Part shown: piece after piece, positions 34,585 through 47,281 of the stretch
Layout of the letters: the number at the start of each line of letters is the position of its first letter
How positions within the stretch are numbered: the stretch's first letter is position 1
Source of the DNA: Agroathelia rolfsii
Taxonomy: Eukaryota > Basidiomycota > Agaricomycetes > Amylocorticiales > Amylocorticiaceae
Reading direction: 5' to 3'
Assembly (NCBI GenBank): GCA_018343915.1
Contig: JABRWF010000006.1
Span: 1,612,001 to 1,676,000 of the forward strand
DNA: 64,000 nt
The notes under the pieces: model-generated
Told to the model about the DNA's origin: nothing
The model's input: only the letters and a program-made list of their open reading frames with translations
The model's database searches: none
Program-made: the position numbers and the translations under genes

Positions 34585-37500
34585 ATGAATCGATTCAGGT
34601 TCGTGAACATCTCTATTTGCTATACATCTCTGCCTATATACCACCACTATACAACAACAAAACGACGTTGATAACGACCCAAGCTCTGTCCCCCCACACG
34701 CGCATCCCGCGTGCCTCGTCTTTGTACCCTCATTTTGCCTTGCGTCATATTACTATTGTTCAGGAATTGATACGTCTTGCTATACAGGAAGAAGTCCGAC
34801 GCGAAGCAGCAGCAGCAGGCGTCGCCCCCTCAGCAATCACTGCCGGGCCCTCACTCCGCCTCTTCTCTGCGAAACGGGTCCCTCTTGTCCAAAACCAGTA
34901 CGGCCAGCTTTACCTCAGGCGGTGGATACGACGCCAGCGATTCTGCCAGTTTCAGCCCAAACACCAGCGCTGATAACATCCACTTTCCTGCCCTTCCTCC
35001 TGAGAGTAATTTCCGCACGTCTCTCATCTTGCCCGAGTGCGTCAATAACCTGTTTAATGATAACAATTTCAGCCAATTTGCTTATATGGTCATAAATGAC
35101 TCTGCTTACACACAGCTTGTCTCGTCGCTTTACACTGCTCCGCAATAACACAGGCAGTCCTGCCACATTAGACGCACTCCGTTCTCGCTTTGCCGAACAG
35201 CGCGCAAGAGGCTCTGCAAATCAGATATCCGAGGAAGAAGAAGACATGGTCCTCGCTTCCCTCAAGCGTCTCCAGCCACGGTCGACGACGACAACGTCCG
35301 CTTCCAAGAGCTCAGATACCGATGGCGAAGACAGCCAATCCACCGCCACGGTCTCGCCAAGCAAGAGGCGTTACGATCACAATAATTTGTTCAGCGCGTC
35401 AGGAAGATTTCGTGACTACAGCTATATGCGGAATGTACACACGTCCAATGCTAGTTCATCAAGCCGAAGTAATTCCACCAAAGCGTCGATACAGTCCCAT
35501 GCCATGGACACTTCAAGCATGGTCTCATCGCCCCCGGGGACTCCCAAGGCGAGCGACCGCTTTTCGACGCAGACGGGCAGTAACAGTAGTATGGGCGTAC
35601 CGTCTAAGCAGCGTGGCGAGAATGATCATCAGGATGCTGAAAAAGCGCCGGAAAGTTTCTCCAAGCGTGCATCGCTAGCGTTAGAAGCTGCTATCAGAGA
35701 GATGGAGGAAGAAGCCGAAGACGAAATCGTCATGGAGCGCTCTACGCCCATCACACGTACATCGCCGGGAACACATCCAATGAATGTTAACGAAAGTCAA
35801 GAACGGTTCGCAAGTATCTCTGTAAGTGTTCAGTTTCATTTTTCAATGCATTGGACTTTTTCTCTCCTCGCCATCACGAACTGCCTTGCCACGTGGATAT
35901 GATGCTTCCGGAATGGCCCACTTGGGTTCTGGTTGCTCTTGGTCTTCCCCGCCATTTAGACGCGCATGTGCCTTCATGTTTCCTGACCTTTGGCTAAATC
36001 GGTCTTTAAATGTACAGGGTCAAAATAATTCATCTTACTTCGATGTCGGTGTCGCCGTCACATCCGATCAGATCAATGCATACAGCAGCTCGTCAGAGTT
36101 GTCGTCACCGACATCCCCACATGCTGGACCCATGTCGCCGCAACCTCTTTACCCTGATGCGATTACATCCCCAAATCCTACGCGCCCTGGCGCCCATCCT
36201 GATGCACTGCAACGGCCAGAAACGCCTCATCGTCCTATCACCCCTCGTTTGCCGGGGTACATACCAGGCATGCCCATCCCGAGACCTATAACCCCCCGCG
36301 ACCCGACTTTCGACAGTGATCGGTCGCATTCGACGACGCCCCGTGCGAACTCACCTGCTATCTCCTCTATCAACACGAACTTTTCATACCCCCACCATGC
36401 AGGGCATTCCACGTCAGGGCACTCATCTTCCAGTTACGCTTCAACAATTCCCCGTCGTGGATCTATTACCACCTCCGGCAGTATCAGCTCGTCGCGCATG
36501 ACAATCACACATGGACCACGCCCCAGCCCCGCGAACGGCTCCAACAGCGCAATCCATAGCTTTGTTGGATCCGAGGATGTTGAGCAGCAGCAACGACACC
36601 GCGGTAGTCCCAGCCTGGGCCCTGGTATACCGCGGACTGCCAGCCCGGGCTTCAATCTGAGTCGTTCAGGTAGTTTGGCTTCCCATGATGGTCAAAATAA
36701 CAATAACAACGACCGGCGACGGCCTGCCTCACCACTTTCGAGTCAGACGCAGACTTACCAATCGCTGGAAATGTCTGCCCGACCGGGCACGCCGTCGAAC
36801 ATCACCTGGGTCCCTCAGCCTTCCCCCTCGCGCCCGACAGCGACAGGGACGTCTCATCGCGTCGAGCCGTCTATAACCTCGAATCTCATGCGCTCCGGGA
36901 GCGGCACATCCTCGTTCGGGCGCACTGGTAGTTCGTCGGGGCACAGTCGTGGTGCCAGTTTTGGCACCGACATTGGCATACATAACACCATCCACGGCGA
37001 GCTTGAGCGTGTCAAGATGGTTTCGCCTGCATTGCCGGACTCACCCATGTTGGATGTCAGCTCGCCAGGCCAGGTTTGGGATAGGTTTCAGCAGGTACAG
37101 CAGCAGCAGCAATATCACCATCGACAGGGTAGTAGTAGTGGTGACGGTAGCGTGTACAGCAGTGCGAGGGACGACCGACCGTCAAGCCTTGATCTTGGCT
37201 CGCCTGTGCTGGGACCGACAACACGTCCATATACGCCACCCACCGCAGCAGCGGCTGTTTCGGGTCCTAATACCTATCGGTCGGGGACGCCTACACAGCA
37301 ATTGCAACAGCAGCGACGCGCTGCGAAATCTTCTTCCGCGTTTTCTGGAAACACCGAAACAGCCTCACGCTCGTCTGATCCTGTCACTGCTAACAGCACC
37401 GCGAGCAACCGGTCCCTAAAGCACCTGTCCTCGTCCTCATCGCGCCCGATATCGCCTTTTGTCCTCAACCTCGGTGGGTCATCGTCAAACCCGTTCATGC

Positions 37501-40500
37501 TATCCTCGTTCGCCAACGGCTCGCGCGAGTCGCTCGAAAGCACGGGATCGAGCTACCATTCGGATTCGTGGGACTCGGATGCTCGCAAAGATCTGGCGCT
37601 GAATCTGTTCTCCGATGTGGATCCGCTCCCGCCTGCGTGGCATAGTCTCGACAAGTCCAGCGCTGCCACTTCGCCGGATGATGAAGGGGTTACACCTGCG
37701 GCGGCTAATGGGGATGATGATGTGGAGGAGATTATACGCAGGTATGCAGGGTTGACAAAGGAGGACTTTGTGAAGATCCAGAAGAAGTTGGTAGACGCTG
37801 CTGTGGCGAAATCTGCAACACCGGATTTGAGAGAGAGGACGCCTTCGTTGAGGAGGCGGAGGCCTTCTACGTCTATGTCTGCTAATTCTCCGATTGGTAG
37901 GGAAATTAGTAGGGTGAGTTTCTCTTATTCTCCTTCGTGATGTTTTATTGGGTCTAGAGTTGACACTATTATGCACAGATGGCGAGTCCTCCGCCCAGGT
38001 CACAAAGTCCTGCTTCTCCTGCGAAGAGGACGGATCCCAATGTCAACACGCCTAGACCCATGAACATCGTTGATCTGACCATCGAGCCTGCTGAACCTAT
38101 TCAACCTCCGGAAGTCGTTATATCGCCCAAGATTGTCACCGAGCCTTCTGCACCATCCGCAGAAGCCTTGGAGCAGGAGCAAGTCTCTTTACGGAGACAA
38201 AAGGACCTAGCCCAGGCCATCTTTGGGTCAGATCTCTCACCCACTAATACCTCTTTTGCGACACCTGGTATTTCCACTCCCCCTACACCCTCTCCTCCTA
38301 AAACACCAGCGACAGCTTCCCAATCTTCCCCTCATCTGCCCCCGACGCCGCGTGTTTTTGGTCATGACATTGAACTGGCAAAAGATGTACAGCGCCGTGC
38401 AGAGGCTGCTACCATGGCTCTGCGCAAGTCGCCATCGAATCCTAAATTGAACGGCGCTGCCGTCTCTGGCGGCTCGGTGATAATCAAGCGGAAAGTCGAC
38501 CCTCACCAAATCTCGTCCCCCACACTTGTTTCTGCGTCGACCAGCGTGGACACTATACCCCTGCCCAGTCCTGTGATACCTGATGGTGTCAGCCCTAACG
38601 CGGGATCCTTCAAACTCGGTCGTTTCAGGAAGTTTCGTGGCACCATCAAAGGCAAGCCGGCGATGCCCAGTGGTGAGGAGGTTACGCCATATCCCCTCAC
38701 TCCAGGCAGCACCCCGTCCACACCGTCAGCAGGCACACCTGTTGGGTCTATCAATAACCGCTCGCTCATCGATGCATCGATCGTGTCAGGCTCTGCCAGC
38801 GCCAGCGAAATTGGCAGATTCAAAGTACCGCCTCCGGTATCAGTCTCCACCCCACCTGCGTCTGCCGGACCAGGCCTGAAAGGGTTCATGGCTCGGTTCC
38901 GCAAGCGTACAGGGGAGATATCGCCTGAGAAGGAGCGTCGTTCGCCTATCGTTTCACCCACTGCGACGGCGTCGTCTGCGTTCGGGGCGACGACAACATT
39001 CCCTCAATATGATGCGCCTGCAGCACCAAGGGAGAGCCACTCGGCGCCTGCTCATAAGGAGGCGTTCATTACTTCTCCAAAGCTCCCAGAGCCTGAGACT
39101 GTTTCCGTCCCTCACGCGGAGACTTCGCAAGGTGCAGCCACGGCCGTTGAGGATGATAGTGAGCAGGCTAATCAGGAGGCTGCTCTGCGACAGTTGTTTG
39201 CTGCTGCTGGGAGCTTGGGTGTCGACCAAGCGCTTTTGCAGGACGTGCTTGCTCGCTCACCCTCTGTTGGGTCCAAGTCTACCTGGAGCAAGCTGACGAG
39301 GAATAACTCCGCCGTGACGACGAGTACGAAGTCGAGAATGGGTACAGACAGCTGGATACCCCCTACGGTCAACGAGGAAAGCGCTCGGTCCCCAACGGCT
39401 GGCGATTTTGTTTCGAGGCCGAGTACTTCCAACGATGATGTATCACCAGAGCGAGCTATATCTCCCGAAGGCAACAATGATACAATCACTAAAAAGGTTG
39501 CTGCTACTGCCCCCACCGTTCGCCGTAGGCCGGACCATCTGCGTCCGCCTCGTGAGCAAACGCAAAGCCCGTCAGACCCCTCAACGGCCGTCTTGAGACG
39601 GACAATCATTTACCCATCCGATTTCCGCGCGACGCTTGACCTGACTGCGCTCATGCGTAAGAATTCGAATACGCCGCAGCCGCAGCAACAACCGCAGCTA
39701 CCACAACAACAAGGCAAGGGAAGCAAGAGACGTTCTGTTGGCGCCGCGTCGATACAGTCCACTGCGAGTCGTTCCATCCATGACCGCGTGCCGACGCCGC
39801 CACCGCCGCGCTCGCCTACGGGCCGCCGATTCTCGGCGGACCGCTCACAGCCTATGCCCCAGCTCCCGGCAGTGTTGACTGGCGCCGGTCAGCAGCAACA
39901 GCAGCAGGGCTCGATCAACTTGCTCCAGCCCCCTCCGTTACCTGGCGCGCTAGAAAAGTCCAATTCGGCATATGATTCGTTGTGAGCCCATGACGATATC
40001 GCTACTTGTTTTTGTGTACTAATATTTGGCTTTGCAATATAGGTATGATATGTATGTTGGTGAGGTTCGACCGGCTGCGGAGCCGGCTGAAGCGGAGCAG
40101 CAGCCTGAACATGGGCCCGCCGTTGAGGTGCTGGAGTTGGCTAATGGAGAGACCATCTGGTACGAGCTTTTCATGCCCATATTATCATAATTTTCGCGTT
40201 ATAGCTGAGTATTCTGTAAAGGTCAATCGTGAACGGCTTGCGAGACGATGACGCCGAGTCCTACTACGGCAACCGTGCCAGCTTTGCGTCTGAATACTCT
40301 AACGGAAACGAGGGCGTTCAGGTCTTCTTCAAGGAACATAATAGGAATCCGTCGAAAGACAGTGCGACTTCATATCAATCCAAGAAGAAGGGCCAAGGAA
40401 AATATCGTCCCGAGACCAAGGCAAGCGATTGTTGTATGCTAGTCGGTTCATAATCTTTAGAGCTAACATATATGCCCCTCGGATACAGGTCTTTTACAGT

Positions 40501-40713
40501 TCGTCCGCCCAGATAGGACGCCTCATCGAAAACTTGTCATCAAGTATGGAGGCAGGCTCGTTCAACATATTACCCCAGCATCAACAAGCCAGTGCGGGCC
40601 GTTCTCACCCGCCATCCTTCCACTCTAATATCACCGGCGTCACGGATAACATGAATTGGACCGTGGAAGAGCGCCTGGAACATATGCTAGGATCTATGGC
40701 TACTGCATCTTAA
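34585..40713 (+). CDS. 1802-aa low-complexity protein, conserved termini
   Basis: Exons 34585-34598, 34788-35036, 35116-35821, 36018-37913, 37979-39981, 40043-40159, 40222-40420 and 40489-40713 join to one frame of 1802 aa. The protein is rich in Ser, Pro, Thr and Gln with many SP/TP sites and polyQ runs, so it looks largely disordered and a likely phosphorylation target. Two parts look structured. One is near residue 85 (ILPDLSRRFTLLRNN, then LRSRFAEQRARG, EEEEDMVLASLKR). The other is the C-terminus (LYDMYVGEVRP, WSIVNGLRDDDAESYYGN, RPETKVFYSSSAQIGRLIEN). Function is unknown; a cytoskeletal or polarity scaffold is only a guess. The intron at 35822-36017 (196 nt) is long, and the intron at 40421-40488 is GC-AG (AAG|GCAAGC). 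Confidence 0.82.
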
Positions 40714-41952
40714 CAACAAAATAACCCTCACGCTCGTTTTAGTTTTTCCTTTGTTCGCTTTCTTCTTCTTCTCATGTTCCTGTTTGCTCTCTCTTTCTCC
40801 TAACACATGAACTATCTCTTCAAAATAACTACCCGGATTTATCTCTCATTATTACCCCTTCTTTATCATCATTATCAGCAACTTCATGATCTTCTAATAT
40901 ATGAAAACTAATATTTTTTCGTGTCGCTGTCTTATGCTGTTGATTTTCTTGCCCTTTTCTTGTCACATACACACTCTTTATTCTCCCCTTTTTGCCCATA
41001 TTTACTCTGCAGTTTCTATCTTGATCTCTTTGTTTGCATAGATTTTTTCGAGAAACAAAAAACCAAGTCATTTTCAGTAACAAGAAAAAAGGATAGGGTA
41101 TATATTTGTGTAAATATCAGAGAGCACTATGATCAGTATGCCCCTTTTTCTCTTTCCACTTTCGAAGAAATTTATGCTTTACGTTGTGTGGTCGTGCGTG
41201 TGTTTTTGTTATGTAGTACGTAGTGCTGGTGCGAGAGTAGTTTTTTTTTTTATAGAGAGAACAAGAAAGGGATAAACAAACAAACAAACAAACAAAAGCC
41301 TGTCAATGATATCATCGGTGGACCGATGTCTAGCAACTTCAATTTCCCTGAGCAAACATTCCAAACCAAAACGAAGAGAAGGAAAAGAAAAGAAAAAAAG
41401 GAGAGAAAGAAACAAAAGAACAAGATAGCAAAGTGCAGAGCAAGATAGATTAACTAGCTGATCGAAGGGGAAACGGGAAAAAGAAACGGATAGGAGAAGA
41501 GAGAGCAAGTAAAGTCTGTTCTTAGGCCCTGGTGACGAATCACTAGTTGAAAGGGGGAGGATGTTACGTAATTATGCGCATGCGAAAAATGTGGGACAAG
41601 AAGTAGAAGGACATGAAAAGAAAAAAGAAAATGGAGTCGTGTGGGGGAGATGATGAAACCGATGGAGACATTTGGTAGAAGAATAAGTTCGTTACATGGG
41701 CCATCCTTGAGCATCTATCCATCTATTGATGGTGAGAGAAATGAGACTGAGAATAAGAAACTGGTCGCCGATGAAGTGGTACCTGCAAAGGATTGTATTA
41801 GCCCGATAACCCCCCTCGTCAAAGTCAAAGAGTCTTGTATGAAAGAAGGAAAGAGAATAAAGCAACTCAACTGGAAGACTGCATGGGATTGGCCTAGGGG
41901 CGTTTGTTGTGGCTGTCGTCGAAACAATGCCATCCTCATGTTGGTCAGGCTG
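40714..41952. other. Long non-coding low-complexity spacer
   Basis: 1.24 kb between two convergent stops. It is pyrimidine-rich on the + strand to about 41000, then purine-rich from 41230 to 41520, with an (AAAC)n tract near 41275-41296. It probably holds long 3' UTRs. Open frames on both strands are by-products of composition. Confidence 0.5.
41275..41296 (+). repeat. (AAAC)n microsatellite
   Basis: Five to six tandem AAAC units in the spacer downstream of the 1802-aa gene. Confidence 0.7.
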
Positions 41953-42494
41953 TCATAGAGCTGTAAGGGGAGTCGTGTGATTGAGCGTTCCTTTCTTTTT
42001 TTCCATCCAAGACAGGAATATTACATCATAATTGCCATCAGGTCGCCTTCGCCATTCGTACTGGTGGCTGCCCATTGAAAACACACGTACTCTGAATTCG
42101 AACATAAACAGAAAAATCACTATTTTGAGCCACAGTTACGAGCAAGTGTGCACTGGAATTGCATACCCTGGAGTCATTGTTCTGGCCAGGTGGCTCATAT
42201 GACATTGTCCACTGGGTGCAATGACCGTTCCCAACTGCGTGCCATTGTTACCTGTCCAGCTGAGCTCGGCGGCTATATCGCGTGCGTCGCGGTTGAACTG
42301 CCAGAAGCACAGCCTGTGAGCAAAAATGACGTATTTTGAAGTAAGTCTCCAGTCCACAAGTTACATACCAGCGTCCGAAAACCGGCGGCAGGATGATACT
42401 GAGTGATGAGCTCAAAGTAGATAGGTTTGTTGTCTTCCCCGATGATAATGCAGTCTCTGACGCTGTCGCGTCCGGTAAAGAAGAGGCTGTACAT
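41953..42494 (-). CDS. DUF6593-like protein, 131 aa
   Basis: Three exons, 42494-42369, 42297-42167 and 42091-41953, with introns of 71 and 75 nt, give one frame of 131 aa. The order of elements resembles the basidiomycete DUF6593 fold. It begins YSLFFTGRDSVRDCIIIGED, then PIYFELITQYHPAAGFRTLF, RDARDIAAELSWTG and VRVFSMGSHQYEW. The fold is lipid-binding-like, and the function in these fungi is not known to me. The tail after QYEW carries a charged extension (MEKKKGTLN). The start follows a pyrimidine-rich tract. The family call is by pattern, not by search. Confidence 0.65.
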
Positions 42495-43005
42495 GCTATG
42501 TAGCGTAAATAAGGCGATAAGACTTTCGGGATAACTATCTAGATACAGATAGAGGGCAACGGACGGCAGAGGGAGGAGTAGGCGAGGAAGGAAGGGGATT
42601 TGTCAGATGAAAGGGCGGGGGTAGGCGCATGCCGTGAGGAGGCATATGAGAAGCGCGTGATGTGGCGTCAGGAAGCGAAGTGCGATTGGGCGTCTAATGT
42701 ACTCATGTATAGATATATAGTGAATGGGTCTTTGAATTTGCCCTCTGAATACGCGGACAAGGATGAGTGAAAGATTGAGAGTGGCGAAAATTACATCTTG
42801 GGATCGGCAAACGAGACCATGCCAATAATACGATCAATCCAGGGAAGCTTATCGACCTGACACTTTCTGTCAAAACAAACAACAAGCCTAACTACTTCAG
42901 GTTATATTGCTATCACGTGACCCCCATCCTCTCTCTCCTACATCATCATCCCACTCTTTCGTCTCGCGACCCTGCCCTGGCTGGCTTCCCAATTCGTCCG
43001 GCCAG

Positions 43006-44653
43006 CTACGAGTTCACCTTCCAGAGTGGCCGCCGACGCAGCTTGCGAGTCACATGTACGGCACTTCCGCCTAGATCTTGCCCACCGAACGCAAGCACCA
43101 CCGCCTCCTCGGCTCCAGTTCCCCGGGCAATCCCCCGCTTTCTCAGCTCGATCGCATCCTTGGCAAACTTGAATCGCGCTTGGTCCGAGCCTAAAATTTT
43201 TTTATGATCCCATCATCAGCACACCATAAAAATATCCAATCAATCATTGATACATCCACCCACCAATATGCAGCGCGGGTGACTCTATGGCCGCCTTGAA
43301 CATCTCGAACGGAATCAGCGAGTATATCTGCAGCATCGTCTGACGCCCATTCGATGCTGATGGTGCCGACGATGGGCTCTGCAGCTCTGCTGTTGGTGAT
43401 ATCGGTGTCGGTGGTGCCGTACCATTTGGTGCCATGTCCAAACTGGCCGGCAGTGTCGTGACGAGGAAATCGAAGACATCGTCCTTCAGCCGTTGCGCAT
43501 ACTGCTCAAAGTTTGGTAGGCGTGTCAACGGCACGCATGGGGATGTATCTCCTCCCTCGGGAGGAGGCGAAGACGCCGCGACGAAGGAGAGCCAGTCGCG
43601 GATATTTTCGAGGCAAATGGACCGCTTGCAAATCTCGTACGCGTACGAGCATAGATCGTCCATGCCATCTAGGAAGCAGCCCGCAGCTAGCACTGCGCGT
43701 GCGTTCTCGTGTCGGATCAGATTCAGCGAGTGGGAAGAATAAAGGTAGCCGAGGGCTTTTTGTGGGAAAAAAAAAAGAGGGAAGTAGTTAATTAGCATAG
43801 TTGTCCCAATACACTGCGTTTATGACCTTGAGGCGCACCTATAGCAAATCCCTACGCATCAATCACCATCATTAGTTTATTTAGTCAATGTAACTCCGTT
43901 ATGTGCATGTGAAAACCCGTACCTCTTGGGTAACTTCGGGCTCCTGTGATAAATCCACATAGAGCATCCGCTGGCCATTTGCGATCGGTGCCGTAGACAT
44001 CATGTGCACGAGATAAGGGGAACGAGAGAGGATAATGGCATGTAGACCATAGACATGTTGGAGCACATGCTGAGGGAGGCAGAATGACCCTGGTTTGAGT
44101 AAGTGTGCTCATTGTGATAGAAAATATATCAAGTCACTTACGAGCACGGTATCCGAGTAATGCTGTAACATACAAGTATTAGCGTGGGTTGGCATGTCTG
44201 ATGAAAAAGAATCGGTGAGAAATGTACTCACACCCGAGTGAAAGCCAGCGTGATAGAGATGATTGACGATTTCCTGATTATGGGAGTCGAATGGGGGCCT
44301 GTGGGATAGAGTGCGATGAGAAATGCGAATACAAGACCATCTTTGCGACCGAAGCTAGGTGTGTATCGCGCATGAGTGTAAAGTTTGTCTGCGACGGGGC
44401 GGCACGCGCCTCGATCACGACACGCGTTGAACCTAGCACACGCACACACGCGCACAGCAAATGATGTGCAGACGAGCAATAATAAAACCACTGACTGTGA
44501 ATAATGATACACAGATGGCCCAGCCCCGTACTCGGACCCATTAACAGAGCCGTTCTCGGTAGGTGCCGTCTCTGCCTGCGTCACAGCGGTGCCGTTGGTG
44601 TTGATCGTTGAAAGGCCACTGCTGGACGCCGAAGAGGATGGGGTAGAAGCCAT
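43006..44653 (-). CDS. BTB/POZ-domain protein
   Basis: The BTB fold is clear in the middle: VNHLYHAGFHSG, then VYGLHAIILSRSPYLVHMM and a helical part (ALGYLYSSHSLNLI, RAVLAAGCFLDGMDDLCSYA). The C-terminal exons are 43755-43264 and 43190-43006, ending KLRRRPLWKVNS before TAG. The N-terminus begins MASTPSSSASSSG with a Ser/Thr/Asn-rich lead. The junction joining this lead to the BTB part (about 44280-44500) could not be resolved, so the 5' exon boundaries are tentative. BTB proteins of this type act as Cul3 adaptors or self-associating regulators. No second domain is seen. Confidence 0.72.
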
Positions 44654-44995
44654 TTTTTTGCGATCGTGTGCAGGCCTGATGATAATGTTTTTCGCAGAAA
44701 TATGAAGTAGCCCTGTAGAAGTACAATATAGAAAAAAGCAAAGAAGAGAGTAGCAAAAGTGTGGCAGAGACGAGAGTGTCTAAGCTTGACCCGGCAAGTG
44801 GAAGCGTTCGCTTGATTCGGTGTGACAAGTTCTCACGAGACGTCACAATCGGTCACACTGGAGAAAGCTCGCCTGGACATGGGAAAACACAATCCGAGCC
44901 GTGAGTTTATGATTTGTATATAGCATAGCTGTGGCCCGAACACTGACATAAAATATCCTAATATCTACCGGTAAAAACGTGCAATTGCTCGCTGC
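44654..44995. other. Spacer between BTB and NTAQ1 genes
   Basis: These 342 bp hold the BTB promoter and the 3' end of NTAQ1. Nothing further is visible. Confidence 0.4.
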
Positions 44996-46293
44996 TTATG
45001 AAAATACTATCCAACTTCTGAACTCTGCGAGTCCAGATATGACGATCCCAAACTCAGTTGAACTCTCCCGCATGTCTACAAACGCGTCCATTAGATTATT
45101 TATACAGCCCTGTTCTGAAGCGATGGACCCGCATATGGGGGGGTAAGACGGCAGGGGTGCCTGATAACTCTGTTGTCCTATCTCATCGCTCCCCTCTCCC
45201 GCTATCTTGAGCTATAATAGAAGAAAACCTCAGCCTTCAGTTATCTTCACAATCTAGATTGTAACATAGCTATTGACGTCATGGCATAGCACAAGAAAAC
45301 AACTTTCTCACCATATGCGATCGATCTGAAGCAAAGTGGGCAAGATACATGTCCCCCGGAACGACTCGGAACGAGCTACATGTAAAAGAAAAAGAGGTAA
45401 ATAGACTGATCTTCTGGATTATTATTGGATATATGCGCAAGCCTGGTGACACTGGAAATCACAGGGGGACGGGGGACTGGCCCGGCCTAGAAGATCACTA
45501 TGAAGGTCCCTAGTCCTGCCAACACCCCGATGGGCAAAGTACATGACGCAATAATGTGATAATGCATGATGTCGATTCATCTTACCTCTGAAAGTTCGGG
45601 GGGATCAGCTCTTGGGCTTCTTCGCCGCCAAACGTCTCGGACAGGTAATCTTCAGCCAGGATTTTTTGTTTTTGTTTTGTTTTGATAGCAGCAATATATA
45701 TAAGTAAGCGATTGTGATTGTATATGCCGCCGGCTCTTGCGGGTTAGGATAGGTGATTTGGTGTACACATACCGTCATGAGCACATGGATTCGGTAGCGT
45801 CGTATCAAAGTCGGAGAACCAACTCTTGGTGCCCTCCGGTGCGGTGTGCTTCCTCTTCAGGAGGAGAATACAATGGTAGTCCCACACCACCGGACGATCC
45901 TCGCTTTTAGCTAGGCGCTGATGCCAGAGCGCCACCTTGGGACACGAGGAGATTCATAGACAAAATGAACACACATGCGGTGCGCATCGCACACAAAAAA
46001 CCATACAGAAATTTTGCCCGTTTGAGTCTTTAGACGGTTTGCGACCGATAACGTCGACCATGACGTACAGACTTGGTTGTATTAGACACAAAAACAACGA
46101 AGAGATCCCAGGTGGACGCCACATCCTTGTGATTCTGCAAGGCCTGGACAAGAAGCCAGATGTTCTCTTCACACCAGAACCGTGTGTAGATACTATCAGA
46201 TGGTAGAACAGGAGGCAACAGATTTGTGTTGGCAGTAGAAAGGATAGCAGGCGATGACAGCAGATCCGCAGCTGGTATAGATGACCTGATCAT
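44996..46293 (-). CDS. NTAQ1: Protein N-terminal glutamine amidohydrolase
   Basis: Converts N-terminal Gln to Glu, feeding proteins into the Arg/N-degron pathway. Five exons, 46293-46069, 45935-45773, 45649-45586, 45375-45312 and 45211-44996, give 243 aa. The catalytic triad is visible: Cys in RFWCEENIWLL, His in VVWDYHCILLLK, and Asp in SWFSDFDTTLPNP. Later come FRVVPGDMYLAHFASDRSHM and the hallmark APLPSYPPI. The introns are 133, 123, 210 and 100 nt, about double the local norm. The start at 46293 adds about 30 residues before the first conserved block, and a shorter N-terminus is possible. Confidence 0.92.
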
Positions 46294-46891
46294 GGTGGTG
46301 GTTTGTCCACAAGGAGCAAATAGGAGAGATAATCATCATCTTCAATCGTTCATCATCAAGGGTTCCAAGATATGTCAAACAAAATGGACGATTGGGTATA
46401 TGTGGGTAAGTAATTTAGACATTCCGAAAAGCGGTAGGGTTATGTATCGTATTGATATTCGGTCAATGACTGATACCGATAGTCATTGCTAATAAATATG
46501 TTTATCACTGCAAAGTCCCAAATTATACATATATACGTCACCAACGGATCTCCAAGAGATAGCCTGAGTTTGATACCAGAATGATCACTGAGGCAACGCT
46601 GAGGGTTCCGTGACGATTAGGAACCGGTGTTATCCGCAAACCATCCGACAGCTCGCTCCATGCCGTCATGCTCATGATTGCTGATGCTGATGGCTTTACG
46701 ACCTGTTTTCACATTTTATTCTTCTTCCTTGCATATTCTTACACACTACAAGCAAGAAAGGAACAAACGGAGTCAGGACCAAAGAGATTATTTGAGAAGT
46801 GGCCCGGGCGAGTGCGAGCATTCAACACCCAGGTATAGGTAAAGACTCACACAGTCTTATGTTTTTCTTCTCTCGCTTCAGATTATAGTGA
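46294..46891. other. Spacer upstream of NTAQ1
   Basis: About 600 bp between the NTAQ1 start and the stop of the next minus-strand gene. AT-rich, with no supported gene or RNA. Confidence 0.4.
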
Positions 46892-47281
46892 TCAGGCCTT
46901 GGGTGCCGATGCAGCTGAGGCGACTGGGAGGACGACCGGCGGCATCGTACGCTTCCTCAGCACAGCCTCAAGTTCCGGTTCAGAGTCTGCCCGCTCAAAG
47001 ACGGCGCGTGGTGCGCGCATGCGAGATTGCGGGGCAGTGAGTGGGGGTGATCTGCTCGGTGTACGCTGAGGACTGCGCGAGGAAGAAACACTAGGTGGCC
47101 TTGCATTGCTAAACCGTGCTGACGAGACATCATTGGTGGATATTTGGGGGTATATTGCCGCGGTACCCGGTTGAGCGCCATATAATGAAGGCTGAGGAGG
47201 TGGTGGCATCACACCCGAGCTGTTAGTGAATGGGTGCGTTGCAAACGGATTGAAGTTGGCAAGGAGCTCAGATTGGGACAT
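46892..47281 (-). CDS. Small Pro/Ser-rich hypothetical protein
   Basis: A single 129-aa frame with no intron. It opens MSQSELLANFNPFATHPF, with NPF-like motifs of the kind bound by EH domains. It then continues PPPPQPSLYGAQPG, SSSRSPQRTPSRSP and a short predicted helix (RAVFERADSEPELEAVLRKR). It looks disordered. I do not recognise the family; an endocytic or adaptor role would rest only on the NPF. A run of ten G lies directly upstream (47288-47297). Confidence 0.6.
   Translation of the reverse strand: MSQSELLANFNPFATHPFTNSSGVMPPPPQPSLYGAQPGTAAIYPQISTNDVSSARFSNARPPSVSSSRSPQRTPSRSPPLTAPQSRMRAPRAVFERADSEPELEAVLRKRTMPPVVLPVASAASAPKA

Noticed and set aside
35822..36017. Coding-like stretch (MLPEWPTWVLVALGLP) inside an intron of the 1802-aa gene
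   Set aside because: No AG acceptor lies upstream of it within the intron and it ends at a stop; skipping it gives the clean frame.
40829..41714. Several 60-100 aa frames in the spacer after the 1802-aa gene
   Set aside because: Composition-driven frames in poly-purine/pyrimidine DNA.
42797..42860. Minus-strand reading DRIIGMVSFADPKM as a first exon of the DUF6593-like gene
   Set aside because: It would need a 300-nt intron, and the pyrimidine-rich leader just before 42494 fits a start there.
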